Below the pieces are notes generated by a model. That model worked only from the letters and a program-made list of their open reading frames with translations. It was not told the origin of the DNA and made no database searches. From positions 1-64,000 of the forward strand of contig SVGY01000002.1 of the NCBI GenBank assembly GCA_015056145.1: a DNA stretch of 64,000 nt, read 5' to 3'. The position numbers were made by a program, and so were the translations under genes. Positions 8,106-16,979 of this stretch are shown in pieces (position 1 is the stretch's first letter; each line of letters opens with the position of its first letter). The stretch is from Clostridiales bacterium (GTDB taxonomy: Bacteria > Bacillota > Clostridia > Christensenellales > Aristaeellaceae).

Positions 8106-8315
8106 AGACATCACCTCGCCTTATAGAATAACTAATCTTACCGCCGTCATGTGTACGCATTCGCAAATCTCTTGAAGATTAAGGGTTTACCAATACTCAG
8201 AAAAAAACAGTGGTTTATTTTTCCGGAAAGGAGGCGCCTGTTTCCTCTTACACATTATCAAACGACCGGAAACCATCAATTGTTCCAAACGCAATAAAGA
8301 AATGAGGTATCCACA

Positions 8316-10553
8316 ATGAAAACCGGCATGAAAAAATGGCTCTCTCTGATCCTTGCAGCGCTGATCTGCCTTGCCCTTGTCGGAGCATATGCTTCAGAAG
8401 CAACCACGGAGCTGGCTCCCGGCAGCAAGGGCGAAGCCGTTACGGAGATGCAGGAAAGGCTGATTCAACTGGGTTACTTTTTTGCCCCTGCTGATGGCAC
8501 CTACGGAAAAACCACCGAAGAAGCCATCATGCGTTTTCAGGAAGGCAACAGCCTGGAGGCAACCGGTCTGACCGATGAAGCCTTGCTGGCTTTGCTCTAT
8601 TCCGATGACGCACAGCCCGCCGCCAGCGCAGCCTATCTGGAAAGCGGCGTGCTCAACCGCAGCATCGCCCTTACCAGCGAAGATACCGTGGTCTACTCCG
8701 GCAAGGCCCTGCCTCTGACCGGTTCTGTAGAAGCCCTTACGGAAGATGCTCCCGCCAAAACCGCACTGGCATGGTTCTCCGCAGACAGCAGCATCGCCAC
8801 CGTATCCGGCAATGGCCAGGTGAAGGGCGTTGCTCCCGGCAAGGTTCTCATCTACTGCTATGCCAAGGATGATCCCCGCATTGCCGCCTCCCTGGAAGTG
8901 GAAGTCCGCACGGCTGCAAAAACCATCGCCCTGGATGCAAAAACGCTGAATCTGCTCATTGGCGAGAGCACAGACCATTCCAGCGCAGCCCTTATTTGCA
9001 CCATCGGCCCGGAAGAAGCCTACGATCATTCCGTGATCTGGTCTTCCTCCGATGAAACCGTTGCCACCGTGGATGAAAACGGTGTGGTTACGGCTGTGGG
9101 CGCAGGCAGCGCTACCATCACCGCCACCCCTGGCGATACCAACCTGACCCGCACCGCCACCTGTACCGTAAAGGTAACCCGCTCCGTGGACAGCGTGACC
9201 CTCTCCTCCGAAAACGAGATGGTCTATGTGGGCAAGAAGCACACTCTCACCGCAGCCGTTCTGCCCGAAGACGCAGCCAATCCCAAACTGGTTTGGGAAT
9301 CCTCCGATCCTGCCATTGCCGCTGTGGATAAAAACGGCAACGTGACCGGCAAGAAAACCGGCACCGCCACCATTACCGCAGCCACCACCGATGGAAGCGA
9401 AATCAGTGTTACCTGCCAGGTTCAGGTCATCACCGCCGTAAAGACCATCACCCTTTCCACCAAGAACCATCAGCTGGTACTGGGAAGCGTTCCCGAAGCC
9501 GCTCAGTTGCAGCTTACCTGCCAGACCGCTCCCGAGGATGCGCATTATCAGGCTGTAACCTGGACTTCCTCCGATGAAACCATTGCCACTGTGGACGAAA
9601 ACGGCCTTGTACAGGCATTGGCTCCCGGCGAAGTGACCATTACCGCCACCACCACCGATCCCTCCAGCACTGCCTCTGCCAGTGCAAAGATCATCGTGGG
9701 CGATGCTGTACAGTCCATCACCGGCCTTACCAGCAAGGTTACCGTGCAGAAGGGCAAGTCTCATTCCTTCTCCGTCACCGCCGCTCCTGAAACCGCCCTT
9801 AACAAAGCCGTCGTCTGGAGCAGTTCCAACGAGAACATCGCCACCGTTGACAAAAACGGCAAGGTTGTGGGCAAAGGCGTCGGCACCGTTACCATCACCG
9901 CCGAAGCCGCCGATGGCAGCGGCGTAAAGGCCACTTGCGAGGTCACCGTCATCCAGCCTGTAACCAAGCTGAGTGCATCCAGCGATTCCAAGCCTGTGGT
10001 CTTCTCCGGCAAAACCACTACCCTCCGTGTTTCCGCTGCGCCTACAGACGCCACGAACAAAAAGGTAAGCTGGTCCTCTTCCGACACCTATGTGGCCACC
10101 GTGGACGAAAACGGCAAGGTAACCGGCAAGCACGCCGGCACGGCAACCATCACCGCAAAGGCCAAGGACGGCAGCGGAAAAACCTGTACCTTCCGCCTCA
10201 CGGTGGAGCCTGCGGTGCCCATTTCCCTGGACAGCATGGGCTTTGGCATATACCAGCCCAATCTGCTGGGCATAACCGTTACCAACAAATGCAAGACCAA
10301 GGCCATCGTGAACTTCAGCTTTGATCTGGAACTCAAGTCCTACGACGGATCCGTGATCAACTCCGGCAGCTTCAACCTGGGCAAGGATGTGAACATCGGC
10401 AAGGGTGCAACCCGCACCATCAAGCGTAACGTTTATGGCGTGGGCTATGCCTATCAGGTCAATTTCACCATCACCGGCGTTACCTTCTCCGATGGCACCT
10501 ATTACTCCATTCCCTACGACATGCAGAGAAGGCAGTCTTTCCGTCGCCGCTGA
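8316..10553 (+). CDS. Secreted peptidoglycan-binding protein with six Ig-like (BIG2) domains
   Basis: 745 residues. Signal peptide (about 1-27), then a PG_binding_1 domain (about 33-92: GSKGEAVTEMQERLIQLGY, DGTYGKTTEEAIMRFQ), then six BIG2 bacterial Ig-like domains (about 110-636), each with the pattern W.SSD..IATVD.NG.V.G...GTATITA, and a C-terminal domain of about 105 residues (VTNKCKTKAIVNFSFDLEL) resembling FxLYD-like accessory domains. No sorting signal, so it probably binds the wall through the PG-binding domain. No enzymatic motif is visible; a structural or adhesive role is inferred. GAGG is 8 nt before the ATG. Domains 2-6 are similar to one another at protein and DNA level, as expected of internal duplication. 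Confidence 0.88.
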   Translation: MKTGMKKWLSLILAALICLALVGAYASEATTELAPGSKGEAVTEMQERLIQLGYFFAPADGTYGKTTEEAIMRFQEGNSLEATGLTDEALLALLYSDDAQPAASAAYLESGVLNRSIALTSEDTVVYSGKALPLTGSVEALTEDAPAKTALAWFSADSSIATVSGNGQVKGVAPGKVLIYCYAKDDPRIAASLEVEVRTAAKTIALDAKTLNLLIGESTDHSSAALICTIGPEEAYDHSVIWSSSDETVATVDENGVVTAVGAGSATITATPGDTNLTRTATCTVKVTRSVDSVTLSSENEMVYVGKKHTLTAAVLPEDAANPKLVWESSDPAIAAVDKNGNVTGKKTGTATITAATTDGSEISVTCQVQVITAVKTITLSTKNHQLVLGSVPEAAQLQLTCQTAPEDAHYQAVTWTSSDETIATVDENGLVQALAPGEVTITATTTDPSSTASASAKIIVGDAVQSITGLTSKVTVQKGKSHSFSVTAAPETALNKAVVWSSSNENIATVDKNGKVVGKGVGTVTITAEAADGSGVKATCEVTVIQPVTKLSASSDSKPVVFSGKTTTLRVSAAPTDATNKKVSWSSSDTYVATVDENGKVTGKHAGTATITAKAKDGSGKTCTFRLTVEPAVPISLDSMGFGIYQPNLLGITVTNKCKTKAIVNFSFDLELKSYDGSVINSGSFNLGKDVNIGKGATRTIKRNVYGVGYAYQVNFTITGVTFSDGTYYSIPYDMQRRQSFRRR

Positions 10554-10577
10554 GTTGTTCAGCCACGCACTTAGCAA

Positions 10578-10614
10578 CAGGGGAAAGATACGGGCCGGGC
10601 CCTCCTTTCCCCTG
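10578..10614 (+). terminator. Stem-loop after the Ig-like gene
   Basis: 10-bp perfect stem CAGGGGAAAG / CTTTCCCCTG, 24 bp after the stop codon. No U-tract follows, so termination is uncertain. Confidence 0.35.
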
Positions 10615-10756
10615 CTCTCAGCCAAAGAGGGCTGTGCATATGCTGACTGTACGGTGAAGATGGTGCATCTGGACGAAGACTAATTCTTTCTTTTCGACAA
10701 TGGCGGGGAATAAACCTTCCAAAAGGCGGTACAATTTCCATGAAGGAGTTTTTTGC

Positions 10757-11236
10757 ATGAAGTTCATCCATATTCTGGTTGCGTTGCTGATCCTCTCTGC
10801 GGGGATGTACTTCCTTTTGTCCCGAAGAAAACCCTCGTCTGCCCCCGGCGCTTTCCTGGATGATATCATCCCGGAGCTGGACAGGTTTCTTGCGGATTTC
10901 CCCGAAGTGTTTCCCGCCGGAAGCTATGCCAATGTATCCGATGCATTTCCTGCAGGCGCCGCCTCCAGGGGGACCGGCTCCATCGTTTTCCGCAAGGATG
11001 GCTCCCAGCCCTGGATGACCGTCATGGGACAGAACGAAAGCCGCACCTATTTCTTTGCCGACGAGAGCGGCTCCGCCACCATGATCGGCTTCACCCTTGG
11101 CATCGTTATGGAACTGAATGCGCCTGCCTGCGGTGTAAGGCTGTACGAGCAGCGATCCGGCAAATCCACAGAGCTTGAAACAAGCGAGCTGCTCTCCATC
11201 GCCGAATCCTTCAAAAGAGACTACGGTCTGGTGTGA
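10757..11236 (+). CDS. Hypothetical membrane-anchored protein
   Basis: 159 residues: one N-terminal hydrophobic segment (MKFIHILVALLILSAGMYFL) without a clear cleavage site, then a soluble domain starting RRKPSSAPGAF. I do not recognise the family. The soluble part alternates strands and turns (GSIVFRKDG, PWMTVMGQNE, SRTYFFADESG) and ends in an amphipathic helix. The frame extends upstream to 10700, but GAAGGAG lies 8 nt before the ATG at 10757, where the hydrophobic segment begins. It precedes a DMT transporter but is separated from it by a terminator. Confidence 0.7.
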   Translation: MKFIHILVALLILSAGMYFLLSRRKPSSAPGAFLDDIIPELDRFLADFPEVFPAGSYANVSDAFPAGAASRGTGSIVFRKDGSQPWMTVMGQNESRTYFFADESGSATMIGFTLGIVMELNAPACGVRLYEQRSGKSTELETSELLSIAESFKRDYGLV

Positions 11237-11249
11237 ACCAGCGCAGCAC

Positions 11250-11280
11250 AAACCGGTCCAATGGGCCGGTTTCTCTTTTT
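11250..11280 (+). terminator. Terminator
   Basis: 10-bp stem AAACCGGTCC / GGGCCGGTTT with one G-U pair and a 3-nt loop, followed by CTCTTTTT, 13 bp after the stop at 11236. Confidence 0.82.
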
Positions 11281-11379
11281 GGCAAAATACACCAAAAGAA
11301 CAACCCTGTCATCTCTGTTCATGGTAGGATGTTTTCCTGAGCGCACTGCGCTACATTCCACCATGAAGGATGGTCTCCC

Positions 11380-12348
11380 ATGAAATCTTCTCTGCGTTCT
11401 TCCCTTCTCCTGCTTTTGACCGCCATGATCTGGGGCCTTGCCTTTGTAGCACAGGACGTGGCCATGGAAAGCGTACGGGCCTTTACCTTCAACGGTGCCA
11501 GAATGATGCTGGCAGCGCTGATGCTGCTGGTAGTTTGCGCTGTGCTGGAAAAAAAGGCTGCCTCCCAACCCGAAAATAACGACGGCACCACCATTCCTCT
11601 GAAAAGCATGTCTTCCGCCCAGAAAAAGCAGCTTCTCATCGCCGGTCTGCTGTGTGGCTCTGTGCTGGCGGTTGCCAGCAGCCTGCAACAGATTGGTCTG
11701 GAGCAGGGTGCTGCACCTGGCAAAGCCGGATTTATCACCGCATTGTACATTGTACTTGTGCCCATCTGCGGCCTCTTTTTTGGAAAAAAACTGCGGCTGG
11801 TGCTGATCCCTGCGGTGGTCTTCAGCGTAGCGGGGCTCTATCTGCTGTGCATGACCGGCAGCGCCGATGCCGCAAGCGGGTTGCGGCTGGAAACCGCCGA
11901 TATCTATCTCATCCTCTGCGCTCTTGGCTTTACGGCGCACATCCTCATCATTGATTATTTCAGCCCCCGCACTGACTGCGTCAAATTGAGCTGCCTGCAA
12001 TTTTTTGTCTGCTCCATTATCTGCATAATAATGGCCTGCATATTTGAAAAGCCCCGCTGGCCGCAATTGCTGGACTGCCTTGTGCCCCTGCTGTATGCCG
12101 GTCTTCTCAGCGGAGGCCTTGGCTACACGCTGCAAATGGTGGCACAGAAGGATCTCGACCCAACGGTGGCTTCCCTTATCATGTGCCTGGAGAGTGTATT
12201 TGCCGTGCTGGGCGGGTTGATTATCCTGAAAGACGGAATGAGTCATTACGAGTACATCGGCTGCGCCCTGATGATGTGCGGTATTCTGTTGGCCCAATGG
12301 CCGGAAAAGAAAGGGCTTTCCGCCCCGAAGATCCCATCCGGAGAATGA
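11380..12348 (+). CDS. EamA/DMT family permease
   Basis: 322 residues with ten hydrophobic segments arranged as two EamA repeats. The first repeat opens LLLLTAMIWGLAFVAQD and the second opens ADIYLILCALGFTAHIL. Signature segments include GAAPGKAGFITALYIVLVP and DPTVASLIMCLESVFAVLGG, typical of RhaT/YdcZ-like drug-metabolite transporters. The substrate cannot be read from sequence; export of amino acids or small metabolites is common. A 40-residue polar loop separates helices 2 and 3. AAGGA lies 9 nt before the ATG. The transcript ends at a hairpin that overlaps the last codons of the convergent MATE gene. Confidence 0.88.
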   Translation: MKSSLRSSLLLLLTAMIWGLAFVAQDVAMESVRAFTFNGARMMLAALMLLVVCAVLEKKAASQPENNDGTTIPLKSMSSAQKKQLLIAGLLCGSVLAVASSLQQIGLEQGAAPGKAGFITALYIVLVPICGLFFGKKLRLVLIPAVVFSVAGLYLLCMTGSADAASGLRLETADIYLILCALGFTAHILIIDYFSPRTDCVKLSCLQFFVCSIICIIMACIFEKPRWPQLLDCLVPLLYAGLLSGGLGYTLQMVAQKDLDPTVASLIMCLESVFAVLGGLIILKDGMSHYEYIGCALMMCGILLAQWPEKKGLSAPKIPSGE

Positions 12349-12354
12349 ACCCAT

Positions 12355-12387
12355 GCACCCTGATCAGTCGGTCAGGGTGCTGTTTTT
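12355..12387 (+). terminator. Terminator overlapping the 3' end of the MATE gene
   Basis: 9-bp perfect stem GCACCCTGA / TCAGGGTGC followed by TGTTTTT. Its right arm (12372-12380) encodes MATE residues close to the C-terminus, so the two convergent genes share this sequence. Confidence 0.8.
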
Positions 12388-13710
12388 CCAGTTGCCTTTC
12401 AGGTAATAAATCAGAAACACAATACTGCTCAGGGTCCATGTAATAGGGTAGACCATGAACACCGCACGGATGCTGTCAAACATGGGTGTAACAAAGGAAA
12501 TATACACAATGCGCACAGCGCACCAGCATACGCCCATCACCACCATGGGCACAACCGCTTTGCCTGCGCCCCTCAAAATGGCCGCCACAGAATGGGAAAA
12601 GGCCAGCAGGAAGAAAAAGGGCGTTACTGTGCGGGCATGGATGGTACCGATTTTCACCACATCCGCCTCGCCGTTGAAAAGGCCAATGAGCACCGGCGCA
12701 AAGGCATACACCAGCAAAGCGATGGTTTCCGCCATGATCATGCAGCTGACAATGCCGAACCGGGAACCTTTTTTGACCCGATCCATTTCCTTAGCGCCAA
12801 GATTCTGGGCCGTGAACACCGTCAGCGCCATGATGAAGGCATTCACCGGCAGGAAACCGAAACCCTCGATTTTGGAATATGCGCCGCTGCCGGCCACCGC
12901 CATGGCATCATAGCGGTTAATGCCCGACTGCACAAAAATATTTCCGATGGAAATAATGGAATTCTGAAGGCCTGCAGGGATACCCATTACCAACAGGCGG
13001 CGGAGCATTTTCCCATGAAAACGAATTTTCTTTGGCCACACACGGAAAACCTCATCCGTAGTAAACAGCCTGTAAAAACCAAGGCCTGCGCTTACGGCCT
13101 GAGAGATCACTGTGGCCAGCGCAGCGCCGCCCACGCCCATGCCCAGCCCTGCTACAAAAACCAGGTCCAGCACCACATTCACAACCGACGATACAATAAG
13201 GAAATACAGCGGATGGCGGCTGTCGCCAACGGTCTGGAAAATGCCTGCGGCGGTATTATACAATACAACAAAAATTACACCCGCAAAATAAACGCGGAAA
13301 TATTCCACAGATTTGGGAAAAACGCTCGCCGGAGTGCCGATCCACCTCAGGAGCACCGGCGACAAAAACACACCCGCCACCGACAGCACAACGCCGGATA
13401 CCAGGCCAAAGGCCACCGTGGTATGGATGGCTTTGGACATATTCTGCTGGTCTCTTGCGCCAAAGTATCCGGAAATCACTGCGCCCGCACCGGTAAACAG
13501 ACCGCTGAACAGGCCGACCATCAGAAAAATGATATTACCCGAGGAGCTTACGGCCGCAAGGGCATTGCTGTCCAGACAATTGCCCACCACCAGAGTATCC
13601 ACCACATTATACAGTTGCTGGAACAGATTGCCCCAGAATACGGGCACAGCAAACTTTACAATATGCTTCCATACCGGGCCTTCCGTCATCAGGGTAGCGC
13701 CGTTGCTCAT
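12364..13710 (-). CDS. MATE family efflux transporter
   Basis: 448 residues, twelve predicted membrane segments. The N-terminus (GPVWKHIVKFAVPVFWGNLFQQLYN, VVDTLVVGNCLDSNALAAV) and the second-half counterpart (LLVMGIPAGLQNSIISIGNIFVQ) are characteristic of the MATE/NorM-DinF superfamily, which exchanges Na+ or H+ for drugs or metabolites. GGAGG sits 8 nt before the ATG at 13710; the in-frame TTG five codons earlier is rejected because it overlaps that site. A promoter and a U-tailed hairpin are packed immediately upstream, so expression may be conditional. The last codons overlap the terminator of the convergent DMT gene. The substrate is unknown. Confidence 0.9.
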   Translation of the reverse strand: MSNGATLMTEGPVWKHIVKFAVPVFWGNLFQQLYNVVDTLVVGNCLDSNALAAVSSSGNIIFLMVGLFSGLFTGAGAVISGYFGARDQQNMSKAIHTTVAFGLVSGVVLSVAGVFLSPVLLRWIGTPASVFPKSVEYFRVYFAGVIFVVLYNTAAGIFQTVGDSRHPLYFLIVSSVVNVVLDLVFVAGLGMGVGGAALATVISQAVSAGLGFYRLFTTDEVFRVWPKKIRFHGKMLRRLLVMGIPAGLQNSIISIGNIFVQSGINRYDAMAVAGSGAYSKIEGFGFLPVNAFIMALTVFTAQNLGAKEMDRVKKGSRFGIVSCMIMAETIALLVYAFAPVLIGLFNGEADVVKIGTIHARTVTPFFFLLAFSHSVAAILRGAGKAVVPMVVMGVCWCAVRIVYISFVTPMFDSIRAVFMVYPITWTLSSIVFLIYYLKGNWKNSTLTD

Positions 13711-13723
13711 GTACCTTCCCTCC

Positions 13724-13764
13724 AAAAAAGAGCTGCCCTCCGCAACCTGTGCGGAGAAGCAGCT
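13724..13764 (-). terminator. Hairpin-U tract immediately before the MATE ribosome site
   Basis: Outer stem AGCTGC / GCAGCT and inner stem CTCCGCA / TGCGGAG with a 5-nt loop; on the minus strand TTTTTT (13729-13724) follows, then directly GGAGG. It should stop transcripts from the cytidylate-kinase-like gene. Because the MATE promoter lies just upstream, transcripts started there begin near the 5' edge of the stem. Confidence 0.8.
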
Positions 13765-13767
13765 TCG

Positions 13768-13796
13768 ATTGTACTCCCCTTTCGGCGGAATGGCAA
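13768..13796 (-). promoter_or_regulatory. MATE promoter
   Basis: Minus strand TTGCCA (13796-13791), 17-bp spacer, TACAAT (13773-13768). The predicted start, near 13761, falls within the first arm of the 13724-13764 hairpin. Confidence 0.6.
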
Positions 13797-13803
13797 GCGC
13801 TGA

Positions 13804-14424
13804 TTATTCCACCGGCTTAGCGCCTGCAAAGGCGATGATCATATCCGCAATTTCCTGCGGCGTATGGCCGTCGGTACGCAGCATCAGGTCGTAATTGGAG
13901 CGCAGGCCCCAGTTTCCGTCCGCAAAGAAATTATAGTAACTCCTGCGCTGCTTGTCGGTTTTGCGGATCATCTCCCGGGCTTTATCCTCTTCCACATTTT
14001 CAATCCGCATAATGCGCTGTATGCGTTTTTCCGGTGCCGCATACAGGAACACATGGGTCACATGTTCCATTTCCCGAAGGATATAGTCACCGCAGCGGCC
14101 CACAATAACGCAGGATTCCTGCCGTGCAAGGCGGGTGATAACTTCAAACTGCGCCAGAAACACACGCTGATTCATGGGCATCTGCAACCCGGCGCTGACT
14201 CCGCCGAAGGCCATACCCGGCGACATGGGCAAAAGGCTTGCTACAGAGGCTTTTTCATCATGGTTTTCCAATACCTCATGGCAAATACCGCTTTCCTGCG
14301 CTGCCAGTGCAAGCAGTTCCTTATCGTAGCACTTCACATTCAGTTTTTCTGCAATCAGCCGACCGATTTCCCGGCCGCCGCTGCCGTATTCACGCCCGAT
14401 GGTAATCACAAAATGCTGATCCAT
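13804..14424 (-). CDS. Cytidylate kinase-like family protein
   Basis: 206 residues of the cytidylate_kin2 group. Walker A-like GREYGSGGREIG near residue 10, CYDKELL, VIVGRCGDYIL as the second conserved strand, and a lid-like RKTDKQRRSYYNFF region. The family resembles CMP kinase but is a paralogous group often fused or adjacent to other genes; the substrate has not been fixed, so no EC number is claimed. The first possible codon is a TTG at 14460; the ATG at 14424 (MDQHFVITIGREY) is preferred because the conserved first strand starts there, with a G-rich GGGGGCG before it. It ends upstream of the hairpin at 13724-13764. Confidence 0.82.
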   Translation of the reverse strand: MDQHFVITIGREYGSGGREIGRLIAEKLNVKCYDKELLALAAQESGICHEVLENHDEKASVASLLPMSPGMAFGGVSAGLQMPMNQRVFLAQFEVITRLARQESCVIVGRCGDYILREMEHVTHVFLYAAPEKRIQRIMRIENVEEDKAREMIRKTDKQRRSYYNFFADGNWGLRSNYDLMLRTDGHTPQEIADMIIAFAGAKPVE

Positions 14425-14716
14425 ATTACGCCCCCAAACCTGTTCATTTTTTTCGGACAAAAACTCTATAATTCAGTATAACTTATTTAGGCAAAATGTG
14501 CAAATCATTTATTGCAGTACAGACGTTCTTTTTTTGCAGGCAATGGGTTGATCACACCTCTTCCGGAAATACATTCCCTGCCACAGTCAACGAAAAGAGC
14601 CACGAATTTGCCCTCAATATGTTATTTTTTGTTCTCATTATGGATATTTTGATGTTTTTCGCCCGTTTCTCCCTTCGATTTTAAGATTTATTCATACATT
14701 TTTCATGAAACGGGAC
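14425..14716. other. Intergenic region before the ABC efflux operon
   Basis: About 290 bp of AT-rich sequence between divergent genes. Apart from the -10 element at its right end I see no RNA gene, repeat or convincing reading frame. Confidence 0.5.
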
Positions 14717-14722
14717 TATAAT
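14717..14722 (+). promoter_or_regulatory. -10 element for the efflux operon
   Basis: Perfect TATAAT in an AT-rich stretch, 72 bp before the first ATG. The -35 is weak (TACATT with 16-bp spacing), which suggests an activator or low basal expression. Confidence 0.45.
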
Positions 14723-14793
14723 CATAATCGGCTTCTTTTTTGCCCCGTTTGCAAAATGGCCAAATCCTTTTTCAGTCCGAAGGAGCGTATTCC

Positions 14794-15924
14794 ATGGCAA
14801 AACGTAGAAAGAAAAGCCGCTGGATCGGTCGTATCCTGCTGCTTGTTCTTCTGGTGATCGCAGCTGCCATCGCCTGGTTCTTCCTTGCGCCCACCTTCAA
14901 AACCGCAGGCAGTTCTGCGCAATACCTGCCCTACACCGTCCAAACCAGGGACATCACCACTTCCCTGAGCTTCAGCGGCACGGTGGAGGTACTCCACACC
15001 CAGCAAATCACCGCCCAGGAAGGCCAAACGGTGCGGGAGATATTTGTTGAAGATTCTCAGATGGTCAAGAAGGGCGACAAGCTGATCCAGCTGGAAGACG
15101 GCGAAATGTTCACCTCCAATATGGATGGCGTAGTCAACCAGGTCAGGGCCCGGAAGGGCGGCTATGCCGTGCCCGGCCAGTCGCTTGTGCAGGTTTGCGA
15201 CCTGAAAAACCTGCAGATTACTCTCAGCGTGGATGAATACGATATTTCCAGTTTTTCCATTGGGCAGCCCTGCCAGATGTATTTTCTTGCGCTGGAAGAA
15301 ACCTTTCAGGGAGAAATATCCCACATCAACAAGGTATCCAACGGCATGGGCACCATGGCATCCTACACCGTGAGCATTGAGCTGACAGCTCCGGAAAGCG
15401 TGCTGCCGGGCATGCAGGTATGCGTCACCATTCCCCAGGAGCAGCTTACTGCCCAGACGGTACTGCCCATTGAGGCCATCACTTTTGATGAGGAAGGCCC
15501 CTGCGTGTACCTTGCCAGGGGCGACAAAATGGAACGCACCGCCGTCGTCCTTGGCAAAAACGATCAGCAGTATGTGCAGCTGCTGGAAGGACCCCTGCCC
15601 GGCCAACAGGTCTATGCCATCAACACCGTTCCCGAAAAACCGGAGGAAGTGACCCTTGCCACCCTGTACCAGCGGCTTTTCGGCAAAACCGTGGTCGTCA
15701 ACGAACCACAGCTGTCCGCAGGCAGAGAGCGGCGGCCCGAAGGCGCTCAGCGCCCCGAAAGCACAGAAATGCCTGAAGGCATGAATTTCCCTGAAGGTAT
15801 GGAGATGCCGCCCGATGGCCCGGAACCGCCGGACGATTTTGCTCCCTTCCCTCCCGGGGAAAGCGGCTTTTCCCCCATGCAGAGCAGCCCCGGACAAAGC
15901 CCCGGGCAGAGCGAAGGAGAATGA
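14794..15924 (+). CDS. HlyD/RND-type membrane-anchored adaptor protein (1)
   Basis: 376 residues. Basic N-terminus and one membrane segment (about 9-29: GRILLLVLLVIAAAIAWF), then a membrane-fusion-protein body: barrel-sandwich half-motifs SLSFSGTVEVLHTQQITAQEG and GDKLIQLEDGEM, the second lipoyl half ending VPGQSLVQVCDLKNL, and a beta-barrel with VDEYDISSFSIGQPC. The C-terminal 60 residues are Pro/Glu/Met-rich (MPEGMNFPEGMEMPP) and probably unstructured. AAGGAG lies 9 nt before the ATG at 14794. It is the first gene of a seven-gene operon and resembles the fourth gene (17683-18684). It would link a MacB-type permease to partners across the envelope. Confidence 0.85.
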   Translation: MAKRRKKSRWIGRILLLVLLVIAAAIAWFFLAPTFKTAGSSAQYLPYTVQTRDITTSLSFSGTVEVLHTQQITAQEGQTVREIFVEDSQMVKKGDKLIQLEDGEMFTSNMDGVVNQVRARKGGYAVPGQSLVQVCDLKNLQITLSVDEYDISSFSIGQPCQMYFLALEETFQGEISHINKVSNGMGTMASYTVSIELTAPESVLPGMQVCVTIPQEQLTAQTVLPIEAITFDEEGPCVYLARGDKMERTAVVLGKNDQQYVQLLEGPLPGQQVYAINTVPEKPEEVTLATLYQRLFGKTVVVNEPQLSAGRERRPEGAQRPESTEMPEGMNFPEGMEMPPDGPEPPDDFAPFPPGESGFSPMQSSPGQSPGQSEGE

Positions 15925-15926
15925 CC

Positions 15927-16979
15927 ATGAAACATATAAAGGCAATGATCCTTTTGCTGTTTGCAGCGCTGCTGCCCATCAATGCCATGGCAGCCACCGA
16001 GGAGCTTACCGGCAATGTGGTGGCGGGATACGAAATCAGCATCGAGGCCCCCATTACCGGCGTGGTAACGGAAATCGTCTGCCGCCCGGGCCAGTGGCTG
16101 CAATCCGGAGATGCGCTGGCCACAGTACAGCTGCTTCATTTCTATTCCCCTGCAGATGGCACCGTAGGCGCCGTGGATCTTCAGCCCGGCGAAAGCGCCG
16201 ATACTACCGTAATGAGCATATTTCCCGTAAGCAAATACACCGTATCCGCCTCCACAGATGCCCTCTACGGTGTTTCCGATGCAGGGCGGTATTACGTCCA
16301 TCTGGGTGAAACTTTGTACATCCGCTGCACCAAAGACCGCTCCCATGTGGCGGTAGGCGTGGTTACAAAGGTGGATGGCCCCTCTTTTACCGTTGAAACC
16401 ACTGGAGGCGAGCTGTATCTCGAAGAGGAAGTAAACCTTTACCGCAGCAGCGACCATGCCTTTTCCAGCTGGATCGGCACCGGCCATGTGGCCCGCACCG
16501 AAGCCCATGCCATCACCGGCAGCGGCAGTCTCCTCAGCGTTATGGTCAGCCCTGGCCAGGAAGTGGAGCGGGGCCAGTTGCTTTTTACCTGTGCCCCGGG
16601 CCCGGTGGACGATTTCACCCCCAGGGACGGCCACATCCGTACCCAGACCTCCGGGGTGCTGGCTTCTTCTGCCCTTATGGCAGGCAATCCTGTGCAGAAG
16701 GGCATGTCCGTGGCGACGCTGTATCCTCTGGACGGATTCCAGGTTGCAGCCAAGGTACCCGAGGACATGCTCCTTCATGTAACGGAAGGCCAAAGCCTGC
16801 GTTTCTACTTGGAATGGAACGAAAATGAACCCCGCTGGTATGATGGCGTGGTGGAATCCATCGCCTTTGAAACAGACCAGATGACTGGCGAGCCTTCTTT
16901 CGTGGCCTATATTTCCTTTGCTGCGGATGACAGCGTCCGTCTGGGCATGTCCGCCATTGTGGAGGTGGATGTGCCATGA
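15927..16979 (+). CDS. Secreted adaptor-like protein with lipoyl-type domains (1)
   Basis: 350 residues with a cleavable signal peptide (KHIKAMILLLFAALLPINAMA) and no other membrane segment. Two lipoyl-like half motifs (ELTGNVVAGYEISIEAPITG and FYSPADGTVGAVDLQPGE) are followed by a region paralogous to the last gene of the operon (20621-21685): YYVHLGETLYIRC, VNLYRSSDHA, GSGSLLSVMVSPGQEVERG. AAGGAG is 7 nt before the ATG at 15927; an ATG at 15921 overlaps the previous stop but is too close to that site. It is unusual for an adaptor to lack a membrane anchor; it may stack on the anchored adaptors. Confidence 0.75.
   Translation: MKHIKAMILLLFAALLPINAMAATEELTGNVVAGYEISIEAPITGVVTEIVCRPGQWLQSGDALATVQLLHFYSPADGTVGAVDLQPGESADTTVMSIFPVSKYTVSASTDALYGVSDAGRYYVHLGETLYIRCTKDRSHVAVGVVTKVDGPSFTVETTGGELYLEEEVNLYRSSDHAFSSWIGTGHVARTEAHAITGSGSLLSVMVSPGQEVERGQLLFTCAPGPVDDFTPRDGHIRTQTSGVLASSALMAGNPVQKGMSVATLYPLDGFQVAAKVPEDMLLHVTEGQSLRFYLEWNENEPRWYDGVVESIAFETDQMTGEPSFVAYISFAADDSVRLGMSAIVEVDVP

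Noticed and set aside
8394-10625. A 743-codon minus-strand frame opposite the Ig-like protein
   Set aside because: Composition is Gly/His/Phe-rich and repetitive because it mirrors the BIG2 repeats; the plus strand has a signal peptide, ribosome site and recognised domains.
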